This document shows, piece after piece, positions 1 to 8,106 of a stretch of DNA of 64,000 nucleotides. Position numbers and translations under genes: made by a program. The DNA is from LGRD01 sp031415135 (lineage in GTDB: Bacteria > Pseudomonadota > Gammaproteobacteria > Burkholderiales > Burkholderiaceae_C). Location of the stretch: contig JANORB010000019.1 in NCBI GenBank assembly GCA_031415135.1, positions 14,253-78,252 of the forward strand, written 5' to 3'. The stretch's first letter is position 1. Each line of letters opens with the position of its first letter. Under the pieces are notes generated by a model. The model did no database searches. It was not told the origin of the DNA and saw nothing but the letters and a program-made list of their open reading frames with translations.

Positions 1-992
1 AGCAGGAAGCCCTTGTGAAGCGGGTCCCGGTCGTTGACGAAGATCGTGTTGTGGCCCGTCACCCGCGCCCAGCCTTCGACGCTCGGCACGATGGCGTCGA
101 ACCCGGCGACGCGCGTGGCCTCCAGCGCGATGCCGGTGAAGCAGGTGCCGATGATGCTTTCGTGCACGAAGGGCTGGCCGATCTGGAGCTGCCCCTTGGC
201 CACCCGTTGCGCGAGCCTGGCCGAGGTGCCGGTGCCGCAGGGCGAGCGATCGATCGCCTTGTCGCCGTAAAACACCGCGTTGCGTGCGCTGGCGCCGGCC
301 GCCTTCGGCGCGCCGGTCCACATCACGTGCGACAGCCCCTGGATCTGCGGCTGTTCGGGATGCACGAAGCTGTACTTGTCGTTCGCCTTGCGACGCAGTT
401 CGGGGCTGAACCGCTGGATGTCCGACGGCTTCAGGTCCGACAGGTCGGCATAGCCAGGCTGGCTCTCGACAATGGCGTAGAAGTTGCCGCCGTAGGCGAC
501 GTCGAAGCGAATCTCGCCCAGCCCGTCCACAGCCACCGACAGGTCCCGGGAGTGCAGGAACGATGCGACGTTGGTCAGCCGCACCGAGTCGACCAGTTGG
601 CCGTCGAGCTTGTAGTGCGCCGTGACCAGGCCGGCCGGCGTGTCGAGTCGCAACACGCCGGGTTGCCTGGGCTGCACCAGGCCGTTCTCGATCAGGAAGG
701 TGACGCTGCCGATGGTGCCGTGGCCGCACATCGCCAGGCAACCGCTGACCTCGATGAAGAGAATCGCCACGTCGCAGTCCGCCCGCGTGGGCGGGTAGGT
801 GATCGTGCCCGACATCACATCGTGGCCCCGCGGTTCGAACATCAGCGCGGTGCGCACCCAGTCGAGGTGTTGCTCAAAGTAGGCGCGGCGTTCGATCATG
901 TTGCTGCCGACCAGCGCCGGCGCGCCGCCGACGACCAGGCGCACCGGGTTGCCGCAGGTGTGGCCGTCGATGCAGAAGAAGGTGTGGTTCAT
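1..992 (-). CDS. 4-hydroxyproline 2-epimerase (proline racemase family), 3' end cut by window edge
   Basis: This enzyme interconverts trans-4-hydroxy-L-proline and cis-4-hydroxy-D-proline, the first step of hydroxyproline catabolism. The reading frame starts at ATG 992 (MNHTFFCIDGHTCGNPVR) and is still open at base 1 after about 330 codons, so probably only a few C-terminal residues are missing. Both acid/base cysteines of the family are visible: Cys89 in the MCGHGT motif and Cys252 in DRSPCGTGTS. The second cysteine argues for an epimerase rather than the 3-hydroxyproline dehydratase branch, which has Thr there. It lies 3 bases after the stop of the DapA-like deaminase gene on the same strand, so the two form an operon in the same pathway. 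Confidence 0.9.
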   Translation of the reverse strand, partial: MNHTFFCIDGHTCGNPVRLVVGGAPALVGSNMIERRAYFEQHLDWVRTALMFEPRGHDVMSGTITYPPTRADCDVAILFIEVSGCLAMCGHGTIGSVTFLIENGLVQPRQPGVLRLDTPAGLVTAHYKLDGQLVDSVRLTNVASFLHSRDLSVAVDGLGEIRFDVAYGGNFYAIVESQPGYADLSDLKPSDIQRFSPELRRKANDKYSFVHPEQPQIQGLSHVMWTGAPKAAGASARNAVFYGDKAIDRSPCGTGTSARLAQRVAKGQLQIGQPFVHESIIGTCFTGIALEATRVAGFDAIVPSVEGWARVTGHNTIFVNDRDPLHKGFL

Positions 993-995
993 GGG

Positions 996-1901
996 TCAGT
1001 AGCCCAATGCCTTCAAGTCGGCGAGGGTCTTCCTGGTGATGGCGATGGTGCGTTCGCGCTCGGCGCCAACCAGGTTCAGGCGTGGGGGCTTCGCGGTTTC
1101 GGCGCTGCCGCTGGCGATGTGCTCGGCGAGCTTGATGTGCTGCACCAGCTTGACCACGGTGTCCAGGTAGAACAGCGGGTCCAGCGCGGCGTAGAGCTTG
1201 CGCGCCTTGACGAAGTCGCCCGCAATCGCGAGCCTGAGCAAATCGACCGACGCTTTCGGCACGGCGTTGGCCATGCCCGAGACCCAGCAAGTCACGCCCA
1301 GCGCCGCGCTTTCGATGATCAGGTTGTCGACGCCGCAGACCACGTCCAGGCGCTCGCCGAAGCGGGTGGTCAGGTCGGTGATCCGATGCGTTTCATACGA
1401 CTCTTCCTTGACGGCGACGATGGTCTTTTCTTCGAGCAGCTGCGCGATCACGTCGGCGCTGAGGTCGACGCCGTAGCCGCGCGGGTTGTTGTACAGCAGA
1501 ATCTGCAATCTGCTGGCGCGGGCCACAGCCTTGTAGAAAGCGACGGTTTCGTACGTGTCCGACTTGTAGGTCAGGCCGGGGAAGACCATCAGGCCATCGA
1601 CACCGATGTGCTCGGCTTCCACGGCGAACGCGACGGCCTTCTCGGTGCTGGTTTCGGCCAGGCCCGAAACGAGCGGCACCCGGCCCTGGATGGCCTCTTT
1701 GGCCGCGCGCAACACAGCCAGCTTTTCGGGCGGCGACAGCTGGGCGTTTTCGCCCACCATGCCCATCATCACGACCCCGCCGACACCGGCGTCGATGAGG
1801 CGCTCCAGCCCGGCGCGGATCGCGTCGAGGTCGAGTGTGCAGTCGGGTTTCAACTTGGTGGTGACGGCGGGGAAGACGCCCTTCCACTGGATGGTGCTCA
1901 T
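996..1901 (-). CDS. DapA-family lyase, probable 1-pyrroline-4-hydroxy-2-carboxylate deaminase
   Basis: A 301-residue protein of the dihydrodipicolinate synthase/N-acetylneuraminate lyase superfamily. It starts at ATG 1901 (MSTIQWKGVFPAVTTKLKPD). The Schiff-base lysine is K165 in VAVKEES and the assisting tyrosine is Y137 in LLYNNPRGYG. The usual GTTGE loop reads GMVGE (residues 47-51). Members next to a 4-hydroxyproline epimerase normally deaminate 1-pyrroline-4-hydroxy-2-carboxylate to 2-oxoglutarate semialdehyde, so that function is inferred from context. The epimerase gene follows after 3 bases. The promoter must lie in the 1902-2174 gap shared with the divergent GntR regulator. A generic dihydrodipicolinate synthase is the alternative, but true DapA is usually shorter and sits elsewhere. 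Confidence 0.87.
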   Translation of the reverse strand: MSTIQWKGVFPAVTTKLKPDCTLDLDAIRAGLERLIDAGVGGVVMMGMVGENAQLSPPEKLAVLRAAKEAIQGRVPLVSGLAETSTEKAVAFAVEAEHIGVDGLMVFPGLTYKSDTYETVAFYKAVARASRLQILLYNNPRGYGVDLSADVIAQLLEEKTIVAVKEESYETHRITDLTTRFGERLDVVCGVDNLIIESAALGVTCWVSGMANAVPKASVDLLRLAIAGDFVKARKLYAALDPLFYLDTVVKLVQHIKLAEHIASGSAETAKPPRLNLVGAERERTIAITRKTLADLKALGY

Positions 1902-1990
1902 GCTTTTGGGCCTTTCTCGGAACTTGTGAATTTCTGGAGGTGACGACGGGTGACACGAGGCTGGGCAAACAGACTCGGACGGATCATTTA

Positions 1991-2012
1991 TGTATCCTGG
2001 ATATTGGATACA
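1991..2012. promoter_or_regulatory. Perfect inverted repeat, candidate GntR operator
   Basis: TGTATCC (1991-1997) and GGATACA (2006-2012) are exact inverted repeats separated by 8 bases. They lie between the divergent hydroxyproline operon (start 1901) and the GntR-family gene (start 2175). The element is AT-rich in otherwise GC-rich DNA. Short inverted repeats of this size are the usual targets of FCD-type GntR dimers. Its role as operator is inferred from position and symmetry. Confidence 0.5.
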
Positions 2013-2033
2013 ATCAAATGGTAGGATGCTTGT

Positions 2034-2057
2034 AGAGCCCACGCAAGCTCTTTTTTT
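2034..2057 (+). terminator. Weak terminator-like hairpin in the gntR leader
   Basis: AGAGC (2034-2038) can pair with GCTCT (2047-2051) across an 8-base loop, and a run of T reaches 2057. An alternative stem, GCTTG (2028-2032) with CAAGC (2044-2048), would exclude it. The stem has only 5 bp and lies upstream of the GntR start codon, so it could be a leader attenuator or chance. Confidence 0.25.
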
Positions 2058-2174
2058 CATGCACCGGGATTCCCCGCAGAAGAGTCCCCCGAGGCGCTGA
2101 TTCAGCCCACGCGTTTGCACCGGATCAGGCACGCTGCAACTCAACCGCAGGCCCCCCCACAAGGACAACCGACA

Positions 2175-2924
2175 ATGCAGGACGAACACCGGGACCTTGC
2201 TGAGGACCTCTCCGCCATGGCGTCTGCGATCGTCGAATCTCCCAAAGCCGCGCCGGGCCGCATCATTCGCAAGACTGCGGTCGAGTTGGTCGTCGACGAC
2301 CTGCGCTCGCGCATCCTGTCGGGCCTGATTGCCCCCGGCGCCGCGCTGCGCCAGGAGGCTCTGGCCGATCAACTGGGGGTGAGCCGCATCCCGCTGCGGG
2401 AAGCCATTCGCCTGCTCAGTTCCGAGGGGCTGGTCGATGTGGTGCCGCATCGCGGCGCCTACGTCTCGATGCTCTCCCCCGAAGAGGTGCGAGAGTTCTT
2501 CGACCTGCGCCTGCGCCTGGAGCCATGGCTGTTCCATGAAGCGGCCGGCCGCATCACGGACGTGGAACTCGACCGCGCTGAACGGCTGGTGCTGCGGATG
2601 GACACGGCCGATGCATCGTTGTGGGGGCAGTTGAACTGGCAACTCCATGAGCTGCTCTATCGCGCCGCGGGCCGCCCCCTGGCACTGAACATCGTGCGAG
2701 CCCTGCACGAGAAGTCGGAGCGCTACTTCCGCTTCCAGGCCGTCATTGCCTCGATCCGCCAGCAGGCGCACGACGAGCACATGAACCTCATCGCCTTGTG
2801 TCGGCAGCACCGTCCGGACCAGGCCAGGGACGCCATGGAGAGCCACATCTCCGAGGCCGCCAGGCAAATTCTCGCCATCGTCAGTCGACTGCTCGATCAA
2901 TCGCCCGACCAGCAACGCGCGTAA
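2175..2924 (+). CDS. GntR-family transcriptional regulator, FCD domain
   Basis: A 249-residue regulator. The N-terminal winged helix-turn-helix spans about residues 20-95 and includes ALADQLGVSRIPLREAIRLLSSEGLV, typical of the FadR subfamily. The C-terminal all-helical FCD ligand-binding domain covers about residues 100-235 with the expected FDLRLRLEPWL and HxxL regions. ATG 2175 (MQDEHRDLAEDL) is preferred; the frame is open further upstream to 2115, but that extension is low-complexity. The gene is divergent from the hydroxyproline genes with a dyad in between, so it most likely represses them and itself, responding to hydroxyproline or a downstream intermediate. The ligand is inferred. Confidence 0.88.
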   Translation: MQDEHRDLAEDLSAMASAIVESPKAAPGRIIRKTAVELVVDDLRSRILSGLIAPGAALRQEALADQLGVSRIPLREAIRLLSSEGLVDVVPHRGAYVSMLSPEEVREFFDLRLRLEPWLFHEAAGRITDVELDRAERLVLRMDTADASLWGQLNWQLHELLYRAAGRPLALNIVRALHEKSERYFRFQAVIASIRQQAHDEHMNLIALCRQHRPDQARDAMESHISEAARQILAIVSRLLDQSPDQQRA

Positions 2925-3268
2925 GCGACGCCACCGTCTTCGTCGACCCGCCGCGGTGCGCTGCGCCCGACCGATCGCATGTGAAAGATTCCCCGCTCCC
3001 ACGTTGGCGCAGCGTGGAACCCGGCGTCGCCGACGGTTCACTGGTTCGGTGCGATTGCAGCTGAAACGCGGCTGCGCGGGTTTGAAGCTGGCACTCAATC
3101 GCACCGCCGGTGTCGCACCGCGGGAGGGTGGTGTCCATTGCGGCTCCTTCGGGGGCGGGTTGCAGTTGAGACATGCGCGGAGCCGCTGAACCGCGCCATC
3201 GCAGCGCGCCGCCCCAGCATGCGTGGGGTTCCCCTCACCGGGCCCGGCGCCCAGCCCGGCCGCAGGGA
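2925..3268. other. 344-base non-coding gap with inverted repeats
   Basis: This gap separates the convergent GntR gene and DsbA-fold isomerase gene. I find no convincing gene in it. It contains an 11-bp perfect inverted repeat, CGGTGCGATTG (3047-3057) and CAATCGCACCG (3096-3106), and next to it a small hairpin CGGTG-TCG-CACCG (3108-3120) that reuses part of the same sequence. No T-tract follows either stem, so neither looks like a simple intrinsic terminator. Confidence 0.55.
3047..3120. repeat. Inverted repeat with 11-bp arms plus adjacent hairpin
   Basis: The arms CGGTGCGATTG (3047-3057) and CAATCGCACCG (3096-3106) match over all 11 bases around a 38-base spacer. The outer sequence TCGCACCG recurs at 3113-3120 as half of a second stem. 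Such structures between convergent genes can be REP-like elements or transcript-end stabilisers. No second genomic copy can be seen in this window. Confidence 0.6.
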
Positions 3269-3868
3269 TCAGCCGCCGCGCTGCAGCGCCTCGCGCACGA
3301 AGTCGAGCCGGTCCTGGCCGAAGAACAGCTGCTCGCCGACGAAGCAACTCGGCGCGCCGAACACACCGCGCGCGACGGCCTCTTCGGTGTTCGACACCAG
3401 CCTGGCCTTGACCTCCGGGTCGTTGACCAGGGCCGCGAACGCGGTCGCATCGAATCCCGCTTCACCCAGCGTGGCAGCGAGCACCGCGGCATCGCCCAGC
3501 TTGCGCGGCGCCACCCACATCGCGCCGAACACCGCATCGACATAACGCCCGAACGCTTCGGGCTGGCGCATTTGCAGGCCTGCCGCACCGCGCATCAACG
3601 TGAGCGTGTTGATCGGGAAATCGGGATTGAACTCGAACGGCACCGCGTAGCGGCGGGCCCAGCGCGCGATGTCGTCGCCCATCCAGCGGCCCTTGGCCGG
3701 CACCGTGACCGGGCTGCTGTTGCCGGTGGCCTTGAACACGCCGCCCAGCAGCATCGGCCGGTAGACCAGCTGCGCGTTGCACTCGGCCGCGATGCGGGGC
3801 AACTGCGTGTGCGCCAGGTAGGTGGTGGGGCTGCCGAAGTCGAAAAAGAACTCGATCGTCTTGTTCAT
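3269..3868 (-). CDS. 2-hydroxychromene-2-carboxylate isomerase-like protein (DsbA/GST kappa fold)
   Basis: A 199-residue thioredoxin-fold protein starting at ATG 3868 (MNKTIEFFFDFGSPTTYLAH). The FDFGSPTTY segment places Ser13 where the glutathione-activating serine sits in HCCA isomerases, in place of a DsbA CxxC pair. The C-terminal GVFGAPSCFVGEQLFFGQDR is the family's cis-proline region. Family members isomerise 2-hydroxychromene-2-carboxylate in naphthalene-type degradation or act as glutathione transferases. No other aromatic-degradation genes are nearby, so the substrate is unknown. The gene follows the SDR gene by 13 bases on the same strand, so the two are probably cotranscribed. Confidence 0.85.
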   Translation of the reverse strand: MNKTIEFFFDFGSPTTYLAHTQLPRIAAECNAQLVYRPMLLGGVFKATGNSSPVTVPAKGRWMGDDIARWARRYAVPFEFNPDFPINTLTLMRGAAGLQMRQPEAFGRYVDAVFGAMWVAPRKLGDAAVLAATLGEAGFDATAFAALVNDPEVKARLVSNTEEAVARGVFGAPSCFVGEQLFFGQDRLDFVREALQRGG

Positions 3869-3881
3869 GCTTGCTCCGTGT

Positions 3882-4610
3882 TCACCACGCCTCCATCCAG
3901 GGCCGCAGGTCCAGCTCGTGGGTCCAGGCGCTGCGCTGCTGCTGGTGCAACAGCCAGTAGTTGTCGGCGATGTGATCCGGGTTGAGGATTCCTTCGCGAT
4001 CCTTCAGTGCGTAACGATCGGGAAAGTTCTGCGCAATGAACGCGGTGTCGATCGCGCCGTCGATCACCACATGCGCCACATGAATGCCCTGCGGCCCGAG
4101 TTCGCGCGCCATGCTTTGCGCCAGCGCGCGCAACGCGTGCTTGGCGCCGGCAAACGCGCTGAAGCCGGCCGAGCCGCGCAAGCTGGCGGTGGCGCCGGTG
4201 AACAGGATGCTGCCGTGCCCGCGCGGCAGCATCACCCGGGCCACTTCGCGGCCCATCAAGAAGCCCGCCAGCGCGCCCATCTCCCAGACTTTGCGGTACA
4301 CCCGTTCGGTGGTCTCGGTGACGCCGAACCGCACGTTGGCGCCGATGTTGAACACCGCCACTCCAATCGGCGCGATCTCGCGTTCGATCTGCGCCACCAG
4401 CGCGGCCACCGCCGCCTCGTCACGCGCATCCGAGCCGAAGGCGTGCGCCTGGCCGCCGTCGGCGCGGATGCGTTCGACCAGCGGCGTCAGCTTGTCGGCA
4501 CGGCGGCGTGTCATGCAGGCGATCAAACCTTCGCGGGCGAAGCGCCGGGCAATGGCGCCGCCGGTGGCGTCACCGGCGCCGACGACGAGAACGGCTTGGG
4601 GCTGGGTCAT
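3882..4610 (-). CDS. SDR-family oxidoreductase with Phe in place of the catalytic Tyr
   Basis: A 242-residue short-chain dehydrogenase/reductase. ATG 4610 (MTQPQAVLVVGAGDATG) is preferred over an in-frame ATG 15 codons upstream because the Rossmann strand begins here. The glycine-rich loop is GAGDATGGAIA (11-21). The usual YxxxK reads F153-A-G-A-K157, so the catalytic tyrosine is replaced, while K157 and Ser143 remain. This substitution occurs in a widespread SDR branch sharing the following segment (ALRALAQSMARELGPQGIHV), so it is probably a subfamily trait rather than damage. It may not catalyse standard carbonyl reduction. It is the first gene of a two-gene unit with the DsbA-fold isomerase. 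Confidence 0.85.
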   Translation of the reverse strand: MTQPQAVLVVGAGDATGGAIARRFAREGLIACMTRRRADKLTPLVERIRADGGQAHAFGSDARDEAAVAALVAQIEREIAPIGVAVFNIGANVRFGVTETTERVYRKVWEMGALAGFLMGREVARVMLPRGHGSILFTGATASLRGSAGFSAFAGAKHALRALAQSMARELGPQGIHVAHVVIDGAIDTAFIAQNFPDRYALKDREGILNPDHIADNYWLLHQQQRSAWTHELDLRPWMEAW

Positions 4611-4733
4611 CGCGAGGCCTTTAAATCTTGGTGCCGTGATCCTACGCCGGGTCACACCGTTGTCGCGATACTGTGAGACGGTCAGCGGCGTTGAGACCCG
4701 CCCGCGTTCGGTCGCACTTGATCAAGGACAGCC

Positions 4734-6770
4734 ATGCCGCACACCTCCACCGCCCTTGCCGCAGGCGCGCTCGCCGCGCTGCTCGCTCTTGCGGCCAACG
4801 CTGCCGGCAGCGGCACGATGGCGTCCGACCTTGCGGACCGCGCAGTCGTCTTGTCTGCCGAGCAACTGTTGGCCGAACTCGACCGGAACGTTCGAGCCGA
4901 GGGCCGCCACGGCCACGCCAGGCCGGGCCGGCACAAGAAGCTGGTCAAGGTGAAGGTCATCGGCTTCAACGACTTTCACGGCAACCTGCAGTCGCCGGGA
5001 AGCTTCGGCCAGAACACCGGCATTCCAGCGGCGCAGCGGCCTGCCGTGGGCGGCGCCGACTACCTGGCGGCCTACGTGAAGCGGCTGAAGTCGCAGAACC
5101 CGAATCATGTGGTCGTCGGCGCGGGCGACTTCATCGGCGCCTCGCCGCTGGTGTCGGCGCTGTTCTTCGATGAGCCCGCGGTCGAAGCGCTGAACCGCAT
5201 CGGGGTCGACTTCAACTCGGTCGGCAATCACGAATTCGACAAGGGGCCGGCCGAATTGCTGCGCCTTCAACACGGCGGCTGCAAGGAAACCAACGGCGTG
5301 CGCGAACCCAACAGCTGCCAGGGCGCGCGGGTGGGCACGCCAGTGCCGTTCGAGGGCGCCCGGTTCAAGTGGCTGGCGGCCAACGTGCTGTCGACCCGCA
5401 CCGGCAGGCCCTTGTTGCGGCCGTTCAGCATCAAGACCTTCGACGGCGTGCGCGTGGCCTTCATCGGCGTGACGCTCAAGGCCACGCCGACCATCGTCAC
5501 ACCGTCCGGCGTGGCGGGGCTGGAGTTCCTCGACGAGGCCGACACCGTCAACGCGCTGGTGCCGCGCCTGCGTGCCCGCGGCGTCGAGGCCATCGTGGTG
5601 CTGGTGCACCAGGGCGGCTTGCAGCCCAGCGGCCTGTCCGACATCAATGGCTGCGACGGCAACCTGGCCGGGTCCGAGTTGGCCCGGGTCGTCGCGCGGC
5701 TGCACGACGCGGTCGATCTGGTGGTCAGCGGGCACACCCATGCGGCCTACAACTGTTCGGCCAACACCGTCGATGTGATGTCCGTCGACGGCGTTCTGAC
5801 CCGCACCCCACGCCCGACCGGCCTGCCCAACGCGCGCGGCCGGCGGGTGCCCGTCACCAGCGCCAGTGCATTCGGCCGTGTGCTGACCGACATCGACCTG
5901 ACGATCAGCCGCAGAACCCGCGACGCAACCGAGGTGGCCGTGACCAACCGGCTGGTCGACCGCAGCGATGCCGACATCAACCGCGCGATTGCCGCCGACC
6001 CGTCGGTCAAGAACCTGGTCGAGGCCTACAACACGCTGGTGTCGCCGCTGGCCAACCAGGTGATCGGATCGATCAGCGCCGCACTGCCCAACAGCGTCGA
6101 CGCCGCCGGCAACATGCCCGCCGGCGAGTTGATCGCCGACTCGCAACTTGCGGCCACGGCGGCCACGGCGGCCACGGCGCCCGCCGGCTTTGGCGCCGCG
6201 CTGATTGCGTTCATGAACCCGGGCGGTGTGCGCGCGTCCGGCTTCACTTTCCCGGCCAGCCCGGCGGGCGAGGGCGACGGCAACATCACCTATGGCGAAG
6301 CCTTCAGCGTGCAGCCGTTCGGCAACACCCTGGTGACGCTGACGCTGACGGCGCAGGACCTCAAGAACGCGCTGGAGCAGCAGTTCGCCGGCTGTCGCGG
6401 GCAGGTGCAGCAGCGAATGCTGATTCCGTCGGCCGGCTTCAAGTACAGCTGGGACCCGGCCAAGGGCTGCGACGCGCGGGTGTCCGACATGCGGCGGGTC
6501 GACGCCAATGGCGCGCTGGTCGAGCAGATCGTCGATGCGCTGGGCAGCCTGGTGCAACCCGCAAGAACCTACCGCGTGACGATCAGCAATTTTCTGGCCA
6601 GCGGCGGTGACGCCTTCACCAGTTTTGCGGCCGGCACCGCACCGGTGGGCGGCGCGCAGGACATCGATGCCTTGACCGCCTACCTGGGCAATTTCAAGGC
6701 GCCCGGCTTGCCGGCCTACGACCCGGCCGCCGCAGGGCTGCAAAAGCCGCGCATCACGCGGCTGCCCTGA
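4734..6770 (+). CDS. Secreted bifunctional metallophosphatase/5'-nucleotidase
   Basis: A 678-residue member of the UshA/5'-nucleotidase family, which hydrolyses nucleotides outside the cytoplasm. The N-terminus (MPHTSTALAAGALAALLALA) looks like a signal peptide cut near residue 24. The metallophosphoesterase domain shows FNDFHGN near residue 80, GAGDFIGASPL near 125, GNHEFDKG near 164 and GHTHAAYNC near 333, which provide the di-metal ligands. The C-terminal nucleotidase domain has NPGGVRASG near 495 and GEAFSVQPFGNTL. An insertion of AAT repeats at about residues 473-482 is encoded by a 9-bp tandem repeat. It is divergent from the SDR gene and appears monocistronic. Confidence 0.92.
   Translation: MPHTSTALAAGALAALLALAANAAGSGTMASDLADRAVVLSAEQLLAELDRNVRAEGRHGHARPGRHKKLVKVKVIGFNDFHGNLQSPGSFGQNTGIPAAQRPAVGGADYLAAYVKRLKSQNPNHVVVGAGDFIGASPLVSALFFDEPAVEALNRIGVDFNSVGNHEFDKGPAELLRLQHGGCKETNGVREPNSCQGARVGTPVPFEGARFKWLAANVLSTRTGRPLLRPFSIKTFDGVRVAFIGVTLKATPTIVTPSGVAGLEFLDEADTVNALVPRLRARGVEAIVVLVHQGGLQPSGLSDINGCDGNLAGSELARVVARLHDAVDLVVSGHTHAAYNCSANTVDVMSVDGVLTRTPRPTGLPNARGRRVPVTSASAFGRVLTDIDLTISRRTRDATEVAVTNRLVDRSDADINRAIAADPSVKNLVEAYNTLVSPLANQVIGSISAALPNSVDAAGNMPAGELIADSQLAATAATAATAPAGFGAALIAFMNPGGVRASGFTFPASPAGEGDGNITYGEAFSVQPFGNTLVTLTLTAQDLKNALEQQFAGCRGQVQQRMLIPSAGFKYSWDPAKGCDARVSDMRRVDANGALVEQIVDALGSLVQPARTYRVTISNFLASGGDAFTSFAAGTAPVGGAQDIDALTAYLGNFKAPGLPAYDPAAAGLQKPRITRLP
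6152..6178 (+). repeat. Three exact tandem 9-bp units inside the 5'-nucleotidase gene
   Basis: The unit GGCCACGGC occurs three times in direct contact at 6152-6160, 6161-6169 and 6170-6178. It keeps the reading frame and encodes Ala-Thr-Ala repeats in a loop between the two enzyme domains. Unit gain or loss would change length without a frameshift. Confidence 0.8.
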
Positions 6771-6915
6771 GCGTGCCGAGGTGATGGCGCCGCGCTCGAT
6801 CGCCGCTGGCCCACCGCGTTCGTCGACCGCGCTTCGTCGGCGTTGGTCGGAGGCTGGCGCGGCATCGAATCGGGCTATCGTTCGGCCCAACATCACACCT
6901 GCCCGGGAGGCTTCG

Positions 6916-8106
6916 ATGGACGCTGAGCTTGTTTCGCCCAACGGTCCGGCCGCGCCGGTGGACATGCGCGACCCGGCCTTTCGGGACGACCCCCACACGC
7001 TGCTGCGAGCGCTGCGCGAGAACGGAAGGGTTGCGCGCGATGTGCTCGGCATCTGGCTGCTGTGCCACCACGCCGATGTCAGCGCCGGGTTGCGCAGCGC
7101 GCACCTCAGCCGCGAGGTCTGGCGCATGCCGGTCTACCAACAGCTGCGCCCGTTCCTGGCCGACTCGACCCTGGAGCGCACCATCGAATCGTGGATGCTG
7201 TTCAACGACCCGCCCAAACACACACGGCTGCGCCGGCTGGTCAACGGCGCATTCAAGCCGCCGGTGATCGAGGCGCTGCGCGAGCGCATCGTGGCGGTTG
7301 CCGACGAACTGCTCGCGGCGCTTCCGGCCGACGGCGAATTCGACCTCATGGGCAGCCTGGCGCAACAGCTGCCGGTGCGCGTGATCTGCGACGTGCTGGG
7401 GCTGCCACCCGGGGACTTCGCGCAGACCAAGCTCTGGTCGGACGCGCTGGCGGTGATCGCCGAGCCGGTGACACGGCGCGAGCTGCGCGTGGCGGCCAAC
7501 CAGGCGGCGATGGAGATGATCGCCTACCTGCGCGGCCACATCGCGCAGCATCGCGGCAGCGGCCGGCGCGACGACCTGCTCGGCCTGCTGATCGCCGCGC
7601 AGGACGACGACGGTGCGCTCAGCGAAGACGAGCTGCTGGGCAACCTGGTGCTGTTGTTCATCGCCGGCCACGACACCACCACCAACCTGATCGGCAACGG
7701 CATGCTGACGCTGTTGCGCCACCCGCGCGAGCTGGAGCGGCTGCGCGCCGAGCCGTCGTTGATGGCCAGCGCCGTCGAGGAGGCGCTGCGCTTCGAGGGC
7801 TCGGTCAACATGGTGTCGCGCCACACGGTTGGGCCGTATGCGGTGGGCGACGTCGTGATCCCCACTGACCAGACGATTTATTTCATGCTCGGCCCGGCCA
7901 ACCGCGACCCGGCTGTGTTTGCCGACCCGGAGCGGTTTGACATCGGCCGCTCGCCCAACCCTCACCTGGCCTTTGGCGCCGGCATCCACTATTGCGTCGG
8001 CGCACCGCTGGCGCGGCTGGAGGCGCAGATCGCGCTCACGCGCTTGCTGCGCGGCGCTATCCCGCGCTGGCGCTGGCCGAAGAGTCGCCGCGCTGGCGCA
8101 AGTTGA
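6916..8106 (+). CDS. Cytochrome P450 with frameshifted C-terminus
   Basis: A class I bacterial P450, 396 residues as read. ATG 6916 is chosen because a strong ribosome site (GGGAGG) lies 6 bases upstream; the open frame reaches back to 6781 without P450-like sequence. I-helix AGHDTT, K-helix ExxR (EEALR) and the heme loop FGAGIHYCVG with Cys360 as thiolate ligand are intact. After RLLR near 8052 the frame ends in basic, unrelated sequence. The other frame continues as RYPALALAEESPRW and then KLINLRGLQALRL, a normal P450 C-terminus ending at TGA 8166-8168. A 1-base loss or 2-base gain near 8053 explains this. It is either a sequencing error or a real mutation removing the final beta structure. 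No ferredoxin partner is adjacent. Confidence 0.88.
   Translation: MDAELVSPNGPAAPVDMRDPAFRDDPHTLLRALRENGRVARDVLGIWLLCHHADVSAGLRSAHLSREVWRMPVYQQLRPFLADSTLERTIESWMLFNDPPKHTRLRRLVNGAFKPPVIEALRERIVAVADELLAALPADGEFDLMGSLAQQLPVRVICDVLGLPPGDFAQTKLWSDALAVIAEPVTRRELRVAANQAAMEMIAYLRGHIAQHRGSGRRDDLLGLLIAAQDDDGALSEDELLGNLVLLFIAGHDTTTNLIGNGMLTLLRHPRELERLRAEPSLMASAVEEALRFEGSVNMVSRHTVGPYAVGDVVIPTDQTIYFMLGPANRDPAVFADPERFDIGRSPNPHLAFGAGIHYCVGAPLARLEAQIALTRLLRGAIPRWRWPKSRRAGAS

Noticed and set aside
15..1943. A 642-codon plus-strand open frame across the hydroxyproline genes
   Set aside because: It is the antisense of two well-supported minus-strand genes; its Arg/His/Val-rich composition is typical of shadows in high-GC DNA.
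996..3347. A single 783-residue minus-strand protein
   Set aside because: Only the last 301 residues are a real DapA-family protein; the rest is antisense of the GntR gene and non-coding sequence.
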